From Diplolepis rosae (Eukaryota; Arthropoda; Insecta; Hymenoptera; Diplolepididae), in contig JAPYXD010000522.1 in NCBI GenBank assembly GCA_030998225.1, forward strand, positions 8,370,001 through 8,434,000: a stretch of 64,000 bases of DNA. Direction: 5' to 3'. Below are positions 22,441-33,279 of the stretch, in pieces. The notes beneath the pieces were generated by a model. It made no database searches. It was not told where the DNA came from and worked only from the letters and a program-made list of their open reading frames with translations. The position numbers and the translations under genes are program-made. Numbering within the stretch: position 1 is the stretch's first letter; the number at the start of each line of letters is the position of its first letter.

Positions 22441-23722
22441 TTGGATCTGTGACTTAATTCATACGGTTTGCTAAGAGATGTAACTTGATTACTATTCCAT
22501 CGCTCCAATATTCGGAACATGCGTTGGAAAGCTACTGTCATTTTGCGTCTTTTTCAGTATATGTCATTCATTTGAAGCGTAAACAACAATAATTTTTTTT
22601 TCACTCAAATATGTCGAACTTTGTGCCTGAAAAAGTGTTTTTGCGGGGAGTTCTTCTTCATTACTCTAATATGAAGAAAACTGCTGCCGAAAGTCATCGT
22701 ATTTTGGTGGAAGTTTATGGTGAACATGCTCTAGCTGAGCGGACGTGCCAAAAGTGGTTTGCACGATTTAAAAGTGGTGATCTTGGATTGGAAGACGAAG
22801 AACGTCCTGGGCAGCCAAAAAGGTTTGAAGATGAAGAACTGGAAGCATTACTCGATGAAGATTTTTGCCAAACACAAGATGAGCTCGCAGAATCTTTGGG
22901 AGTCACTCAAGCAGCCAATTCAAAACGTTTAAAAGCAGCCGGATACATTCAAAAGCAAGGAAATTGGGTTCCACATGAACTCAAGCCGAGAGACGTTGAA
23001 GGGCGGTTTTGCATGTCCGAAATGCTGCTGGAACGCCACAAAAAGAAGTCATTTTTTCATCGGATTGTTATTGGCGATGAAAAATGGATCCATTACGACA
23101 ACCTCAAGCGCAAAAATCATATGTGAAACCCGGCCAACCAGCCAAATCAACGGCAAAGCCAAATATCCATGGCGCGAAGGTGATGCTCTGTATTTGGTGG
23201 GATCAGAAGGATGTGCTGTATTATGAGCTGCTAAAACCGGGTGAAACTATCAATGGAGAACGCTACCGAATACAATTAATCCGTTTGAAGAGAGCAATAG
23301 CCGAAAAACGCCCGGAATATGTGACCAGACACGAGGCAATAATTTTCCATCGTGACAACGTTCGGCCCCATGTTGCTATTCCGGTTAAGAACTGTTTGGA
23401 AAACAGTGAATGGGAAGTTTTACCCCACCCGCCTTATAGCCCAGGCCTTGCCACTTCTGACTAACATTTGTTCCGGTCGATGCAGAACACCCTCACTGGA
23501 ATACGGTTCACATCAGAACAGGGTATCAAAAATTGGCTTGATTTATTCTTGGCTGCCAAACCGGCGCAGTTCTTTTGGGATGGATTCCACAAATTGTCAG
23601 AAAGATGGGAAAAAGTCATAGTTTCAGATGGGCAATACTTTGAATAATACTATTGTACATGTTTCTCTTAAACAAACGTTCAAATTTTGAAAAAAACCGC
23701 ATGAATTAAGTTATAGATCCAA
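22441..23722 (+). mobile_element. cecropia-type mariner, full length (1282 bp)
   Basis: The ends TTGGATCTGTGACTTAATTC and the inverse of TTGGATCTATAACTTAATTC are each bordered by TA (22439-22440, 23723-23724). The length matches a complete mariner. This is the only mariner in the window with both ends and no large deletion. Confidence 0.92.
22611..23646 (+). pseudogene. cecropia-type mariner transposase, frameshift and stop
   Basis: ATG at 22611 (MSNFVPEKVFLRG). The helix-turn-helix domain spans about residues 15-110, WVPHELKPRD is the linker, and the first catalytic Asp is residue 156 in GDEKWIHYD. A one-base shift near 23100 moves reading to the next frame (KSYVKPGQPAKSTAKPNIHG). The second Asp is in FHRDNVRPH and the third in LATSD, directly followed by a TAA at 23462. 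Sequence similarity continues through HLFRSMQ to QYFE and the natural stop at 23646. One frameshift plus one premature stop inactivate it. The triad itself is complete. Confidence 0.93.
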
Positions 23723-23724
23723 TA

Positions 23725-24350
23725 ATATTTATCGTAGTGAATAATTTTAAAAAACGTGTTATTCGAAAAATACAATGAAGTTGATTCATAAATAATTATA
23801 CGGTCAATTTAAAATGCGTAGATCGATCAAGCACTTTTGAATTCACGCGCAATTTACTTGTTACATTACTGACATTCTACGTAAATCTCATTTTGAAATG
23901 AGTCAAGAAAAGTTAAAAAATATTTATTATCTCAAGAGTTATTCTAAATTTAAAAATGTTTTGAATGTTTGCTTTTTTGGCAACATCTTCATTAATAATA
24001 AGCTTAAACACTTCGTTTTTGGGTCATTAAATGATGTATCTTGTTACCTTTCATGTTATTCTGAGGAAAAAAATCGTTGATAGGTATTTTCTAAATTAGA
24101 AGCTTTTATGTTTATTAAATGATCCAAAATTTATTAGAATTGCATCGTTTTTAAAAATTTGGCTCGGAGTGATAAGAGAAAAAGTCCGGGCAAAAATAAA
24201 GTTTATTAATAAAATTATTTTTGTGTTTTACATTTGTTGCTTGGAAAATAATATTTCCTCTCCTAAACGATTCCTTTAAAAAGAATTTTGCTATTCTTGA
24301 AAGTAAAATTATCTATTTTTGCCTGAGGCCTAATTTCCGTGAGTGTACTA
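23725..24350. other. No recognised feature
   Basis: AT-rich with short accidental open frames. Confidence 0.5.
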
Positions 24351-25228
24351 CACTGAGAGAATTCCTATTAGTTGTGCTGACTAAAAGGTCACAACTATTT
24401 ATTTTTAGTAAGCAGTACCAAAAATTTTGTAAAACTTATCAATGCTCAAAGGTCTTTGGAACTAAGTATGCCACTAGTTTCTTTTTTGTAAAATTGATCA
24501 AATTCATTTAGTTTGAGAAAAGTAATTATTTTATTTTCATATGTAATATTTCGTGTAATTATAAATCTTTGATAATAGTAAACTTCAAGAAATAATTGCA
24601 CAGACGAATTAGATGTTTCCTGCTTATCAACTGTTTTGAATTGTTTTGAAATCGTCACATATATTGATTACTTAAAATTTTGCTTTTGTTCTTCATCGAA
24701 ATGAGAAGAATTAAATCATGGTAATTTTAAAGTATAATTGTGAACTGTTGTGCAGTTTGTGATGAAAAATATGTCAACAATTATCATCCTTTGTTACATT
24801 TTGAAAAACCATAATTTAAAAAGTTTTTCTCCTAAACAATTCTAACCTCAGGAAGTTTCCATCGACTTTAACCGAAATAAAATAGATAGAATGATGAATT
24901 TAACATTTTTTTCAAAGTTGGAATTACTATTTTAATCATGTACGGATAAAAAAAATCATCAGTTTCTAATTAAGATATTGAAATAGTTTTTAATACAACT
25001 ATTCGCCGTTATGTGTCGAAAATATATATATTTTTTGTAATAACTGAACTGGACAAATAGTAATAGCAATTCACGCAATTAGTAAGTTTTACAAAAACGT
25101 ATTGGTAACTTTTATTATAAGAACAATACAATCTGGGAATGCATGAAAATAGTCCCGGCTACAAAACGGACCGACTAATCGGGTTTTGTAAGTTTTAATA
25201 AAAATTTTAATCATTGCTACTCTTTAAT

Positions 25229-25963
25229 CTACACAGTGTGTCCCAAAAATAACCGAACTTTTTGGATATAGAATAAGATACACATTATATTATCTTTGAA
25301 AGTTATTATTTTTTCAAAATAGGTTCCATTAGACTCAATACAACGTTTGGAACGATCAACCAGCGCATGCATAGATTTTTTTATGTCATTTATAGGAATG
25401 TTCTTCAGCACCTCGGTTACGGCTGCTTGAATGGCTGGGATATCATCATAAAATGCTCCTTTCATCTTGGTTTTCAGTTTTGGAAATAGAAAATAGTCAC
25501 ATGGTGATAGATCAGGCGAATACGGAGGGTGGTTGATGAGAGAAATCCGTTTTTTCATCAAAAATTCGTTGACTTTTTTGGTCTTGTGAGGTGGTGCATT
25601 TAATTGATGTGGAACAAAACGTGCAAAGACCTTTCTTTTACCCAAATCTTCAGTTAAAATTCTCCAAATAGTGTTTTTACTCGTATTTAATTTCTCAGCC
25701 AACATTCTCGTAGTAAAATTTGCATCGATACCAATGATTTCACGGACTTTTTCCACCAATTCAGCACGATTACTAACTTCTGGACGACCTGGCCTTAGGC
25801 CGTCATTTAAATCCTTACGACCATTTTTAAATCGTGTAAACCACGTATAAATTTGAGTACGGCTCATACAATCATCATCATAAACATTTTTCATCAATTC
25901 GTATGTCTCAGCGAATTTTTTTTCAAGTTTAACACAAAATTTTATATTTGCTCTTTGTTCCAT
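25229..25963 (-). CDS. mariner transposase derivative lacking catalytic centre, open frame
   Basis: A 244-residue open frame from ATG at 25963. Residues 5-115 form the two-part helix-turn-helix DNA-binding region (FAETYELMKNVY, SRTQIYTWFTRFKNG, MLAEKLNTSKNTIWRILT). FVPHQL at 116-121 is fused directly to NAPPHKTKK, so the stretch that carries the first catalytic Asp and the Asp of the HDNAP motif is gone, in frame. The third Asp remains in LSPCDYFLF. The family's usual end after YFE is lost: the frame reads on into the terminal repeat and stops at a TAG formed by the target TA and the next base. It cannot cut DNA but could still bind mariner ends. Expression is unknown. Confidence 0.8.
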   Translation of the reverse strand: MEQRANIKFCVKLEKKFAETYELMKNVYDDDCMSRTQIYTWFTRFKNGRKDLNDGLRPGRPEVSNRAELVEKVREIIGIDANFTTRMLAEKLNTSKNTIWRILTEDLGKRKVFARFVPHQLNAPPHKTKKVNEFLMKKRISLINHPPYSPDLSPCDYFLFPKLKTKMKGAFYDDIPAIQAAVTEVLKNIPINDIKKSMHALVDRSKRCIESNGTYFEKIITFKDNIMCILFYIQKVRLFLGHTV

Positions 25964-26161
25964 TTTTGTTTTGTAACATTAGCACACTTTTTCTTTTATT
26001 GAAATGGCTGTAACTTTCACATCTGTCATCCGATTTACATGAATTTAGGTGCGTTTGAAAGAGGATGAATGTATCTTTTTAATGCTGCAAATTTTCAATA
26101 GATGGCGCTGCATGTTGTATGATTTAAATATAAAGTTCGGTTATTTTTGGGACACACTGTG
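25232..26161 (-). mobile_element. mariner deletion derivative (930 bp)
   Basis: Perfectly matched ends (CACAGTGTGTCCCAAAAATA and its inverse, identity continuing through ACCGAACTTT) with TA on each side (25230-25231, 26162-26163). It is about 350 bp shorter than a full mariner because a central segment is missing. The perfect ends and open frame suggest recent activity. Confidence 0.93.
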
Positions 26162-26279
26162 TATCTGTAAGAACTAAGGTGTTTGGATGATAGAGAGTAA
26201 AAAACATACTTGTGACCCTTTTTTACATAAAAGAATGGGTAGCCACGACTAATACTTTCTCTCAGTGTACCTCAACTGG

Positions 26280-26490
26280 AAAAAAGAATTTTGATATTGT
26301 CTTTTTTCAAGTTTTAAGATTCTGTAACTTTCCTAATTTCAGTTTTATCGAGCAATGGTGTGAGGAGAATTAGTAGAGATTTTATGAGCACTCAGGGGTT
26401 CTCAAGATGTAAAGATTTAATGAAAATTCCGGAAGTGATTTTTCACATAAAACCAGTACCTTCTCATGTGATGAGAATGTGAAAAGAAAC
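26280..26490 (+). repeat. Family P repeat, 3' fragment
   Basis: Contains TTTTTTCAAGTTTTAAGATT, the CTCAGGGGTTCTCAAGATG phrase and TTCTCATGTGATGAGAATG. It matches the 3' end of the repeat at 11000-11606. Confidence 0.8.
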
Positions 26491-26891
26491 TTACATTCTA
26501 CTATTGTATACTGAATAAAAAATCGAAAGGAGTGAACAAATTTTAATTGGTAAAAATCTATCCCTTAAAAATACTCCCTTTTATAAAGACCTGGAAAAAT
26601 AAGCTTTGGTGACAGTATTTTTATCGCAAATATATACAATTTTATGAATTGAAATAGGATTTTATTTTGCAATTTATCCATAGTGATGGGATGCATTTTT
26701 TTCTTGGTCAAATAATCGATATTGATTACAAGTAAAGTTGAATAATATGTTTTGTGATTTTCGTTCTTTAACTGAAAAAAAATAATTTATCATCCTTCTA
26801 ATTGGAATTTTTGTCTTGTTGATGGAGAAAAAGTTTGGCTAGATTTTCATTTTTATTGTTATTTTATTGTAATTGTTTTGAGTTTGTGTAA

Positions 26892-27131
26892 ATGTTTCAA
26901 TTGATAAACTCTCTGTTAGTAACCTTAATGATGCTCTCTTTGTGCTTACTGCTGGGCGAAAAATGCAATTTTATCCAACACGAGTCGATTCCATTAAGAG
27001 AACTTCACCCGAAAATTCGCTTTGAACGTGCCAAAGCACGATTCACAAATTTACAGTTTTTCACTTATGACTTTGGTCTGTCTTCATTTTCCTGTTTTTC
27101 TACTCAGCCAGCTATTTTAAAGAACGTTTAG
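26892..27131 (+). CDS. Unverified 79-residue frame with signal-peptide-like start
   Basis: It starts MFQLINSLLVTLMMLSLCLLL, a hydrophobic run like a secretion signal, then GEKCNFIQHESIPLRELHP, a basic KIRFERAKARF stretch and a Phe/Ser-rich tail. No family recognised. Only two cysteines lie in the mature part, so it is not a clear knottin or defensin type. The start context is poor and no splice sites were identified. It may be accidental. Confidence 0.2.
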   Translation: MFQLINSLLVTLMMLSLCLLLGEKCNFIQHESIPLRELHPKIRFERAKARFTNLQFFTYDFGLSSFSCFSTQPAILKNV

Positions 27132-27556
27132 TTAATTCAATGCTGTGAAAATTATTTATTTTTTCTTGGTATTTTTTTCTTAATAAGACAAATTGTGTAT
27201 TAAAACAAATTGAATTTTATCATACTGATTGAATTAGTTATATGCAAAATACCTTTTTGAAATTTTGGAAAATACAATAGAAGAGAAAAAATGTCTGCTA
27301 ATCTCATTTTAGTAATAATTTGAAAATCAACTCTAATTGACGTTCTTTTTTGTCTTATATTTTATTTTATAAAATTTCAGAATATTTTGTTAATTAAAAA
27401 AGTTATATTACAGAAATCACTTACAGGAATTAAAAGATTAATTAAAAGTTCGCATATTTGGGTATAAAAAAGTTTTGGAAAATTCGTCGCGCGTGGTTTT
27501 AGCAGCTGATGTGATTAATTTGAGGATTATCTTTACGTTCGCTGTCGACTGAAGTA
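27132..27556. other. No recognised feature
   Basis: AT-rich spacer before the DD41D element. Confidence 0.5.
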
Positions 27557-27669
27557 AAGGGTGAGCCAACTGATAGCGAGGTTTTCAACAATCAATATTT
27601 GACATTCCATGAATATCTTGTGTCATATTTTGTGGGATATGATATGTCAAGGCTATGCCATTTATAGTC

Positions 27670-28280
27670 ATGGAATCCTTCACCACGCAACAACGTATTT
27701 TGGTTGTTCAAACTAATTTTGAAAATGATCGTTTTGTAAAAAATACATTTCGTAAACTTCGGAATAGTTTTGGTCAACATGCACCCCCTTCAGTTTGTAA
27801 TTCACCACATTGAAAATCGTTTTGAGAAGACTGTCGGTGCGGATTATGGGCTGGTGACATCATCGGGCCATTTTTCTTTGAAAATAATCCTGAAGTGGTC
27901 ATTACAGGGAATCTCGAACGTTATTATGGCATGCTAACAGACGTTTTGTGACCAAAATTGAATAAATTGAATGTGAATTAGCTTTTGCTTCAACAAGATG
28001 GCAAAATATCGCACACAATTTGTCAAACAATCAACTTATTGGTGACCATTTTCGGTGAACAAATAATTTTAAGAAATCATGCGATTCAACACCGTTGGAC
28101 CATTTACTTTGGATTTTTTATGAAGTATAGTGTATCTTAATGCTCCACGAACAATTCAAGATCTTAAACGTAACACTCGACATGAAATTGAGGTTGTAGA
28201 TCCACTTTTATCGCAAAGTCATCGAAAATTTCGACATTCGGATGATGGCCTGTAAAAGGAGCCGGGGTGGACATAACATA
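27670..28280 (+). pseudogene. DD41D transposase remnant
   Basis: ATG at 27670 (MESFTTQQRILVVQTNFENDR), then FVKNTFRKLRNSFGQ, which is the DUF4817-like N-terminus. Stops follow. After an internal deletion that removed the first catalytic Asp the sequence resumes near 27835 with GDIIGPFFFEN-like coding, LERYYGML, LLQQDGKISHT (second Asp near 27997) and NLLVTIFGEQIILRNH, then RTIQDLKRN. The tail HVMNVIVFHTLMK is readable only across the mariner insertion site, in the bases after 30210. Multiple stops and shifts. Confidence 0.8.
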
Positions 28281-28449
28281 TCACTCAATAATTTCGTAGG
28301 ATGATATGTAGATGACGTCACTATTGACAAATCCATATGATTTTTAGAAAGTTCCAACAAGTTACAGTGGTTTTAGTAACGCTACTTTTGAGATTTTCAA
28401 AACAATTGGAAAATCTGAATTTCTTGTGTTGATATAGCATTACTTTTTA

Positions 28450-30140
28450 ATGGGAAAAAATACCATTCAAGCGAAGCAATGGCTTAACAAGTGTTATCCG
28501 GACTCTGCTCCATCGAGACCAATGGTAGAGAAGTGGTTTGCTGATTTTGAACGCGACCGTACAGGCACCGATGATGCTGAACGCTCTCGTCGCCCAGATT
28601 CGGCACTTGTTCCAGATAACATAAAAAAAGTCCACAAAAGGGTTTTGGCCGATCGTAAATTGAAGTTGCGTGAGATAGCTGGCACCTTAAAGATATCAGA
28701 AGGCAGTGTATTCACTATTTTGCATGAAAATTTGAGCATGAGAAAGCTCTCTTCGAAATGGGTAGCGCGTTTGCTAACAGTCGATCAAAAAGAACAACGC
28801 CTCGGCGATTCAGAGCACTGTTTGGAGCTGTTATAGGGCAATAAAAAGGATTTTTTTATTCGGTATGTGACGATGGATGAAACATGGATCCATCACTATA
28901 TTTCAGAGTCAAATCGGCAGTCAGCTGGGTAGACAGCAAAGGGTTAAAACCTTCGAAAGCAACCAGAAACGCAAATGTCAGCTAGTAAGGTTTTGGCCTC
29001 CGTATTTTGGGATGCGCACGGTATTTTATTCATCGATTATCTTGAGAAATTTCGTATCTCTCTTGGTACTGTGGACGTTTATCCTTCAATGTTCGGCTTA
29101 AACGCATCAATTGCGTTCGACACCGACCCCCTGAGATAGTTTCACTCGATTTCAAGAGCTCATAATACACCACACTGTGATGTCCAACCAAATGCAGAAC
29201 ATAATCTTGGCACCGTGAATATTCGGTAGGGCCGTTGACGTGGAAGCATGTCCGGGCATTTCCCATGATTTTCTGCGTTTGGGATTATTGTAGTGGACCT
29301 ATTTTCCTACGTCGGTCACAATGCGATGTAAAAGCCTCTTTTGAATCTGTCTTTAAAGTAGCTGTTCACAAGCAAAGAAATGCCGTTTAACATCTCTCGG
29401 CTTCAACTCATACGGATCCCAATTTCCTTACTTCTGGATCATTCCCATGGCTTTGCGGCGTTTCGAAATGGCTTGTTGAGTCACTCTCAATAATTCTGCC
29501 AATTCTTCTCGCGTTTGGCACGAGTCTTCAGAGAGTAATGCCTCCAATTCGGAATCTTCGAATTCCGCAAATGACGAGAATTTGGCTCGAAAACTGACAT
29601 CTTCGATCGAGAATAAATTTATGATGCAAACACAAATTCACTTATGTGGTGCTGTCGTTATGTTGACAGATGTCCAAGCTTACAGTGTGACATTTTTGAT
29701 CTATCTATTTTAACTAGCACTTACAACTGCAGCAATCTATCGAAAAACGGAGGAAGCAAAGTTGTACACCTAATATATGACATTATTGGTGCGTTTGAAG
29801 GAAGGAATTGCAAAAAAGACCCCAAATGAAGAAAAAAGTGCTCTTTCACGAAGACAATGCACCGTGTCACAAATCGATTGCAGTGATGGCAAAATTGCAT
29901 GAATTGCAGTTGTATTTCTTCTCCATCCACCGTATTCTCCGGATCTGGCTCCTAGCGACTAATACTTGCTTTCAGACCTAAAATGAACGCTCCAGGAAAA
30001 GAGATTTGGCCCCAATGAAAAAGTGATTGCCGAAACTCAAGCGTATTTTGAGGCCAAAGATAAAGCGTTCTACAAAAATGGCATCGAAATGTTATCATAG
30101 ATAAACGTTGGAATGAATGTCACTCTTAAAGGAGATTATG
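28450..30140 (+). pseudogene. irritans-type mariner transposase, split and broken
   Basis: From GKNTIQAKQWLNKC the frame is open for about 128 codons through the helix-turn-helix domain (SRPMVEKWFADF, KISEGSVFTILHENLSMRKL) and WVARLLTVDQK. A TAG follows near 28834. The first catalytic motif TMDETWIHHY at about 28872-28901 is intact. Stops and shifts follow, then KVLASVFWDAHGILFIDYLE up to about 29045. After the inserted cecropia piece the sequence resumes near 29780 with VRLKEGIAKKTPNE, a frameshifted HEDNAPCH-equivalent (second Asp), HPPYSPDLAPSD (third Asp, then a stop), and EAKDKAFYKNGIEML. Non-functional. Confidence 0.88.
29045..29640 (-). pseudogene. cecropia-type mariner fragment, nested
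   Basis: Read on the minus strand from about 29590: EFEDSELEALLSEDSCQTRE, ELLRVTQQAISKR, GNWDPYELKPRDVKR, RLLHRIVTDVGK (the first catalytic Asp motif GDEKW is degraded), then VVYYELLKSSETISG and TQLMRLSRTLKDKRPQY. The N-terminal domain and C-terminal half are missing. Its ends coincide with the break in the irritans transposase. Confidence 0.85.
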
Positions 30141-30351
30141 TTAATGAATGAAGTCGAATTTTGCCTAAAAGTTGTTGTTTTATTAGTCATCCTACGAACT
30201 TATTGAGTGGTGTGTTATGAACGTTATTGTCTTTCATACATTAATGAAATAGCACCACTTTTTATTATCAATGAAAAATTTTGAGTTGCCATCATAATAT
30301 GTGGGTTTTATTTGAAATTTATAAACTCGGTTATAGATGGCTCACCCTGTA

Positions 30352-31229
30352 GCTCAAAGTTTAGGTTGAAGAAGTGTGTGACCTATTGAAATTTTCGTCA
30401 CGGCCAAAGTCAGAACTATTGAATATACGATAAATGATATCGACAAGGAGCAAAGGCAATTAGTTAGTAATTCAAACCATAGAATCTGTTCATTCGTGAT
30501 TTTACTAATACAATCTAACCGTTGAGTACATTTGTGTCAAATATTGGGTGAGGGGGTTGTAACCTGGTTGATGAATACTGGCAATGCCCTAATTAACTGA
30601 ATTCTGTCCAACAGACTGACACTTGAAATGCAAGTATATCCAAGATCATAAATCTACTATAAATTTACATCTGAAATATTTTTAAATAAAATTTATAGCA
30701 GAATTTCAGAATTTGTTTGTTTAGGAATATTTCATTTAAAGATTTTAGACGATTTCAGTGTAATGTTAAAATTTAAATGCTTTAGAAGCTAATGATTAAA
30801 ATATCGACTTTTCCTTTCCGGATCCTGTGAAAGTTAAGAAAATTTTTCTGTGGTTCGTATAACTTTTTTTGTAATCAAAACATCAGCTTGAAACATTAGG
30901 AAATGAAAGAAAAAGCAATGAACTACGTTTATTTGTCTCATTCGGGTGAAAATTGAGAAAAAAGTTTAAACAAAAAAAAAATTAAATATGGAGTATTTTT
31001 TTCATCTGTCGCATTTCTATGCGAAATGATTTTTTAAAGACTGAGGAAAATTTGTTGACAAGTTAAAATGACTTATAAGCTGTTGGATTATTTGCGTGGA
31101 TGCAATATCTATTTGAAAAAATTACACAGGCCCACAAAAAAAAAGTGGAATGAACTTTACATGTGAGTATACTACCCCTATAGATTTTGAGCCGCTGAAT
31201 CTGAATCCGGTCTCAGAATTTGCCCTGGA
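30352..31229. other. No recognised feature
   Basis: Mostly AT-rich DNA without frames above chance and without inverted repeats that I could see. Confidence 0.5.
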
Positions 31230-33104
31230 CCCCCCGGTTTTCCCCTAGCCTAGGGGAAATGCGTGAATTCTTAGAAATTTCAGTATCTCTGAAAGCAATT
31301 TTGATCTACGCAATATTAGATAAAACGATAATGTTTTTACGTATCTCGATTCACTTAGTTCGAATCTCACTGCAGAATTTTCCCAGAGTACCTTAGAATT
31401 CCACTGGCCTAGGGGGAAAAGTGTTAAGCTGAGCAAAACTTGCGATTTCTGGAAGGTTCTATTTTTGCGCAAGAAAGCTTATATATTTTCGTATTTTGAG
31501 TGTCTGAATTCATATCTGACGTAAAAAATGTTCGAGAGTACTTCAGAATTTCCCTAGCCTAGGGGAAAACGTAGAAAATTGTGCAAAATCGAAGTTTCAT
31601 GCAGGCCTTTTTCATATGGGAAATCTGATATCTTTCCGTCTTCTGAGTTGCCGTGTTTATTTCTGTCATCAGAATTTTCATCCAGCTCCTAACAATTGCC
31701 CTAGTTTACGAAAAATTCCATGACATTAGTTTGTTCGTCTTTTCCTTGTTCTTTTATCGTCAAACGTCCGACGCAGGTGAGTCCGCCGTCCTAGGGGTGA
31801 TAACCCTCATACCTCCCTAGGACTAAGTATCAAGGCTTTCAGACTTTGACGAGGACCATGTCAACTCATCATCAGACACACTACGGCATCATCCTCACTC
31901 CTTAACGCTCACCTGCAGGGCAGCGCGCCTTCGCTGGCTTGGTTACCTTGACAAACCTGAGTACGAATCATTCTATACATCCCTTTTCGGGGCAGTTGTC
32001 ATAGTCCCAGTATCTGCCAAGGCAGCAGGATTATGCAGTTTGTTAAGAACAATTATGGTTGTCCGTTGAAATGGGGTTGCATATGCGATACAGGATCAAG
32101 ATTCAAGAGGATACCAAATTCACAGAATCAACTTGCATATGGATATATTTACATACACTGAAAAAACAGTATAACTAAGAGAACTATATTTTGGTCCTCA
32201 GAACCAAAAAATATTGCTATCAGACCAATGCTACGGTATGGTCCTCAGAACTATACGAGTATAGGTGAGACAGCTATACAAGTTCGTTGATATGACAAAA
32301 CCAGTATAGTTGTCTCACCTATACCGCATGGGTCGAGACACTATATACCAGTATAGGTCGAACAGCTATACTGTTTTTTCCGTGTATGAACGTGGAGTAA
32401 TTCTCTGAAACTGAAATTCATTTCCACAGGCCCAGGTTAAATTAAGAGAGTCAAAAATATTTCGTAGCCTGTGTGTGATTCAATCATGCTACCAATTTTA
32501 AAATACATAAGTTCGACCCACATTGAAACTTTAGTTTTTCTCAGTTATAACTTTTCTTTCCTATGCTAGAAAGTAAAAGTGATATAGAAAACAGAAAAAA
32601 CGAGGACAAATTTAAGTTCTGGCCCTCACAATGCTAAAGCACATGATATATGCTCGTCAGCTTTTCCACGTAAAAATCAAGTCACCGTAAAACCCACGTA
32701 CTACACTTTTTACCTTAGACTAGGAAAATTTCTAGGTCCTGTAGAAAAAGTCTGATATAAGATATGAATACGGCTACTTGAAAGACGAGAAGACATAAGC
32801 TTCTTCGTATAAAAAAAAGGCTACATGAAATTGTAAGCTTCCCTTATCTTTGCACATTTTTCCTAGGCTAGGGAAATTCTTAAGTACTTTGGAATATTTT
32901 TCACTTCAGATATAAATTCAGCAACTCAAAATACGAAAATATATAAGCTTTCTTGCGCAAAAATAGAACCTTCCAGAAATCGCAAGTTTTGCTCAGCTTA
33001 ACACTTTTTCCCCTAGGCTAGTGGAATTCTGAGGTACTCTAGGGAAATTCTACAGAGAAATTCGAACTAAGTGACTCGAGATACGTGGAATAATTATCGT
33101 TTTA
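31230..33104. repeat. Foldback with CCTAGCCTAGGGG motifs
   Basis: The arms 31230-31640 and about 32700-33104 are inverted copies. They share TTTTCGTATTTTGAGT and its inverse, GGAAGGTTCTATTTTTGCGC and AAAACTTGCGATTTCTGG. Each arm holds internal subunits of about 190 bp, each centred on a CTAGCCTAGGGGAAA phrase. The centre (31640-32700) is of more balanced composition at 31740-32090 but shows no frame. A small MITE sits at 32156-32384. The right arm is cut by the pogo-like fragment at 33105. Confidence 0.8.
32156..32384. mobile_element. MITE with CACKGAAAAAACAGTATA ends (229 bp)
   Basis: Left CACTGAAAAAACAGTATAAC and right TATACTGTTTTTTCCGTG, with TA at 32154-32155 and 32385-32386. The interior repeats GTATAG and CTATAC around GGTCCTCAGAACTATA. 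Confidence 0.88.
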
Positions 33105-33205
33105 CAGTAAAACCTCATTTATCGGGACGCCCTTGAAATGTAAACACCTCGTTTATCGGGATTTGGAGGGGCTCCCCACTACCACCTACAGTCTCATGGT
33201 GGGTT
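33105..33205. mobile_element. pogo/Tigger-like MITE, truncated copy
   Basis: It starts CAGTAAAACCTCATTTATCG after a TA (33103-33104) and matches, inverted, the right 130 bp of the MITE at 7211-7634 up to TCTCATGGTGGG. The other end is absent. Confidence 0.85.
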
Positions 33206-33279
33206 GCCATGACTCTTGTTGTATGTTGACATTTAGTAATGGTAACGAAGGTATATATAATACGAAGGTATGTAAAAAA

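Larger units (their letters stand above)
24351..26267. mobile_element. CACTGAGAGAA-ended element enclosing a mariner
   Basis: Left end CACTGAGAGAATTCCTATTA and right end the inverse of CACTGAGAGAAAGTATTAG, with TA at 24349-24350 and 26268-26269. Sub-terminal TATTAGT and GTG are also shared. The mariner at 25232-26161 lies inside. That both ends belong to one insertion is likely but not proven. Confidence 0.55.
28281..30210 (+). mobile_element. irritans-type mariner, with nested cecropia fragment
   Basis: Left end TCACTCAATAATTTCGTAGG and right end the inverse of CCACTCAATAAGTTCGTAGG. The flanks are TA at the left and TG at the right, possibly a mutated TA. A minus-strand cecropia mariner fragment (29045-29640) is inserted in the middle. 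Confidence 0.88.
27557..30349 (+). mobile_element. DD41D transposon, copy 2, with nested mariner
   Basis: Left end AAGGGTGAGCCAACTGATA and right end the inverse of CAGGGTGAGCCATCTATAA, with TA at 27555-27556 and 30350-30351. Without the inserted mariner (28281-30210) it would be about 860 bp, so it has also lost internal sequence. Confidence 0.85.

Noticed and set aside
24351..26267. A single intact 1.9-kb transposon coded by the mariner inside it
   Set aside because: The mariner has its own perfect ends and TA duplications, so it is an insertion, not the transposase of the outer element.
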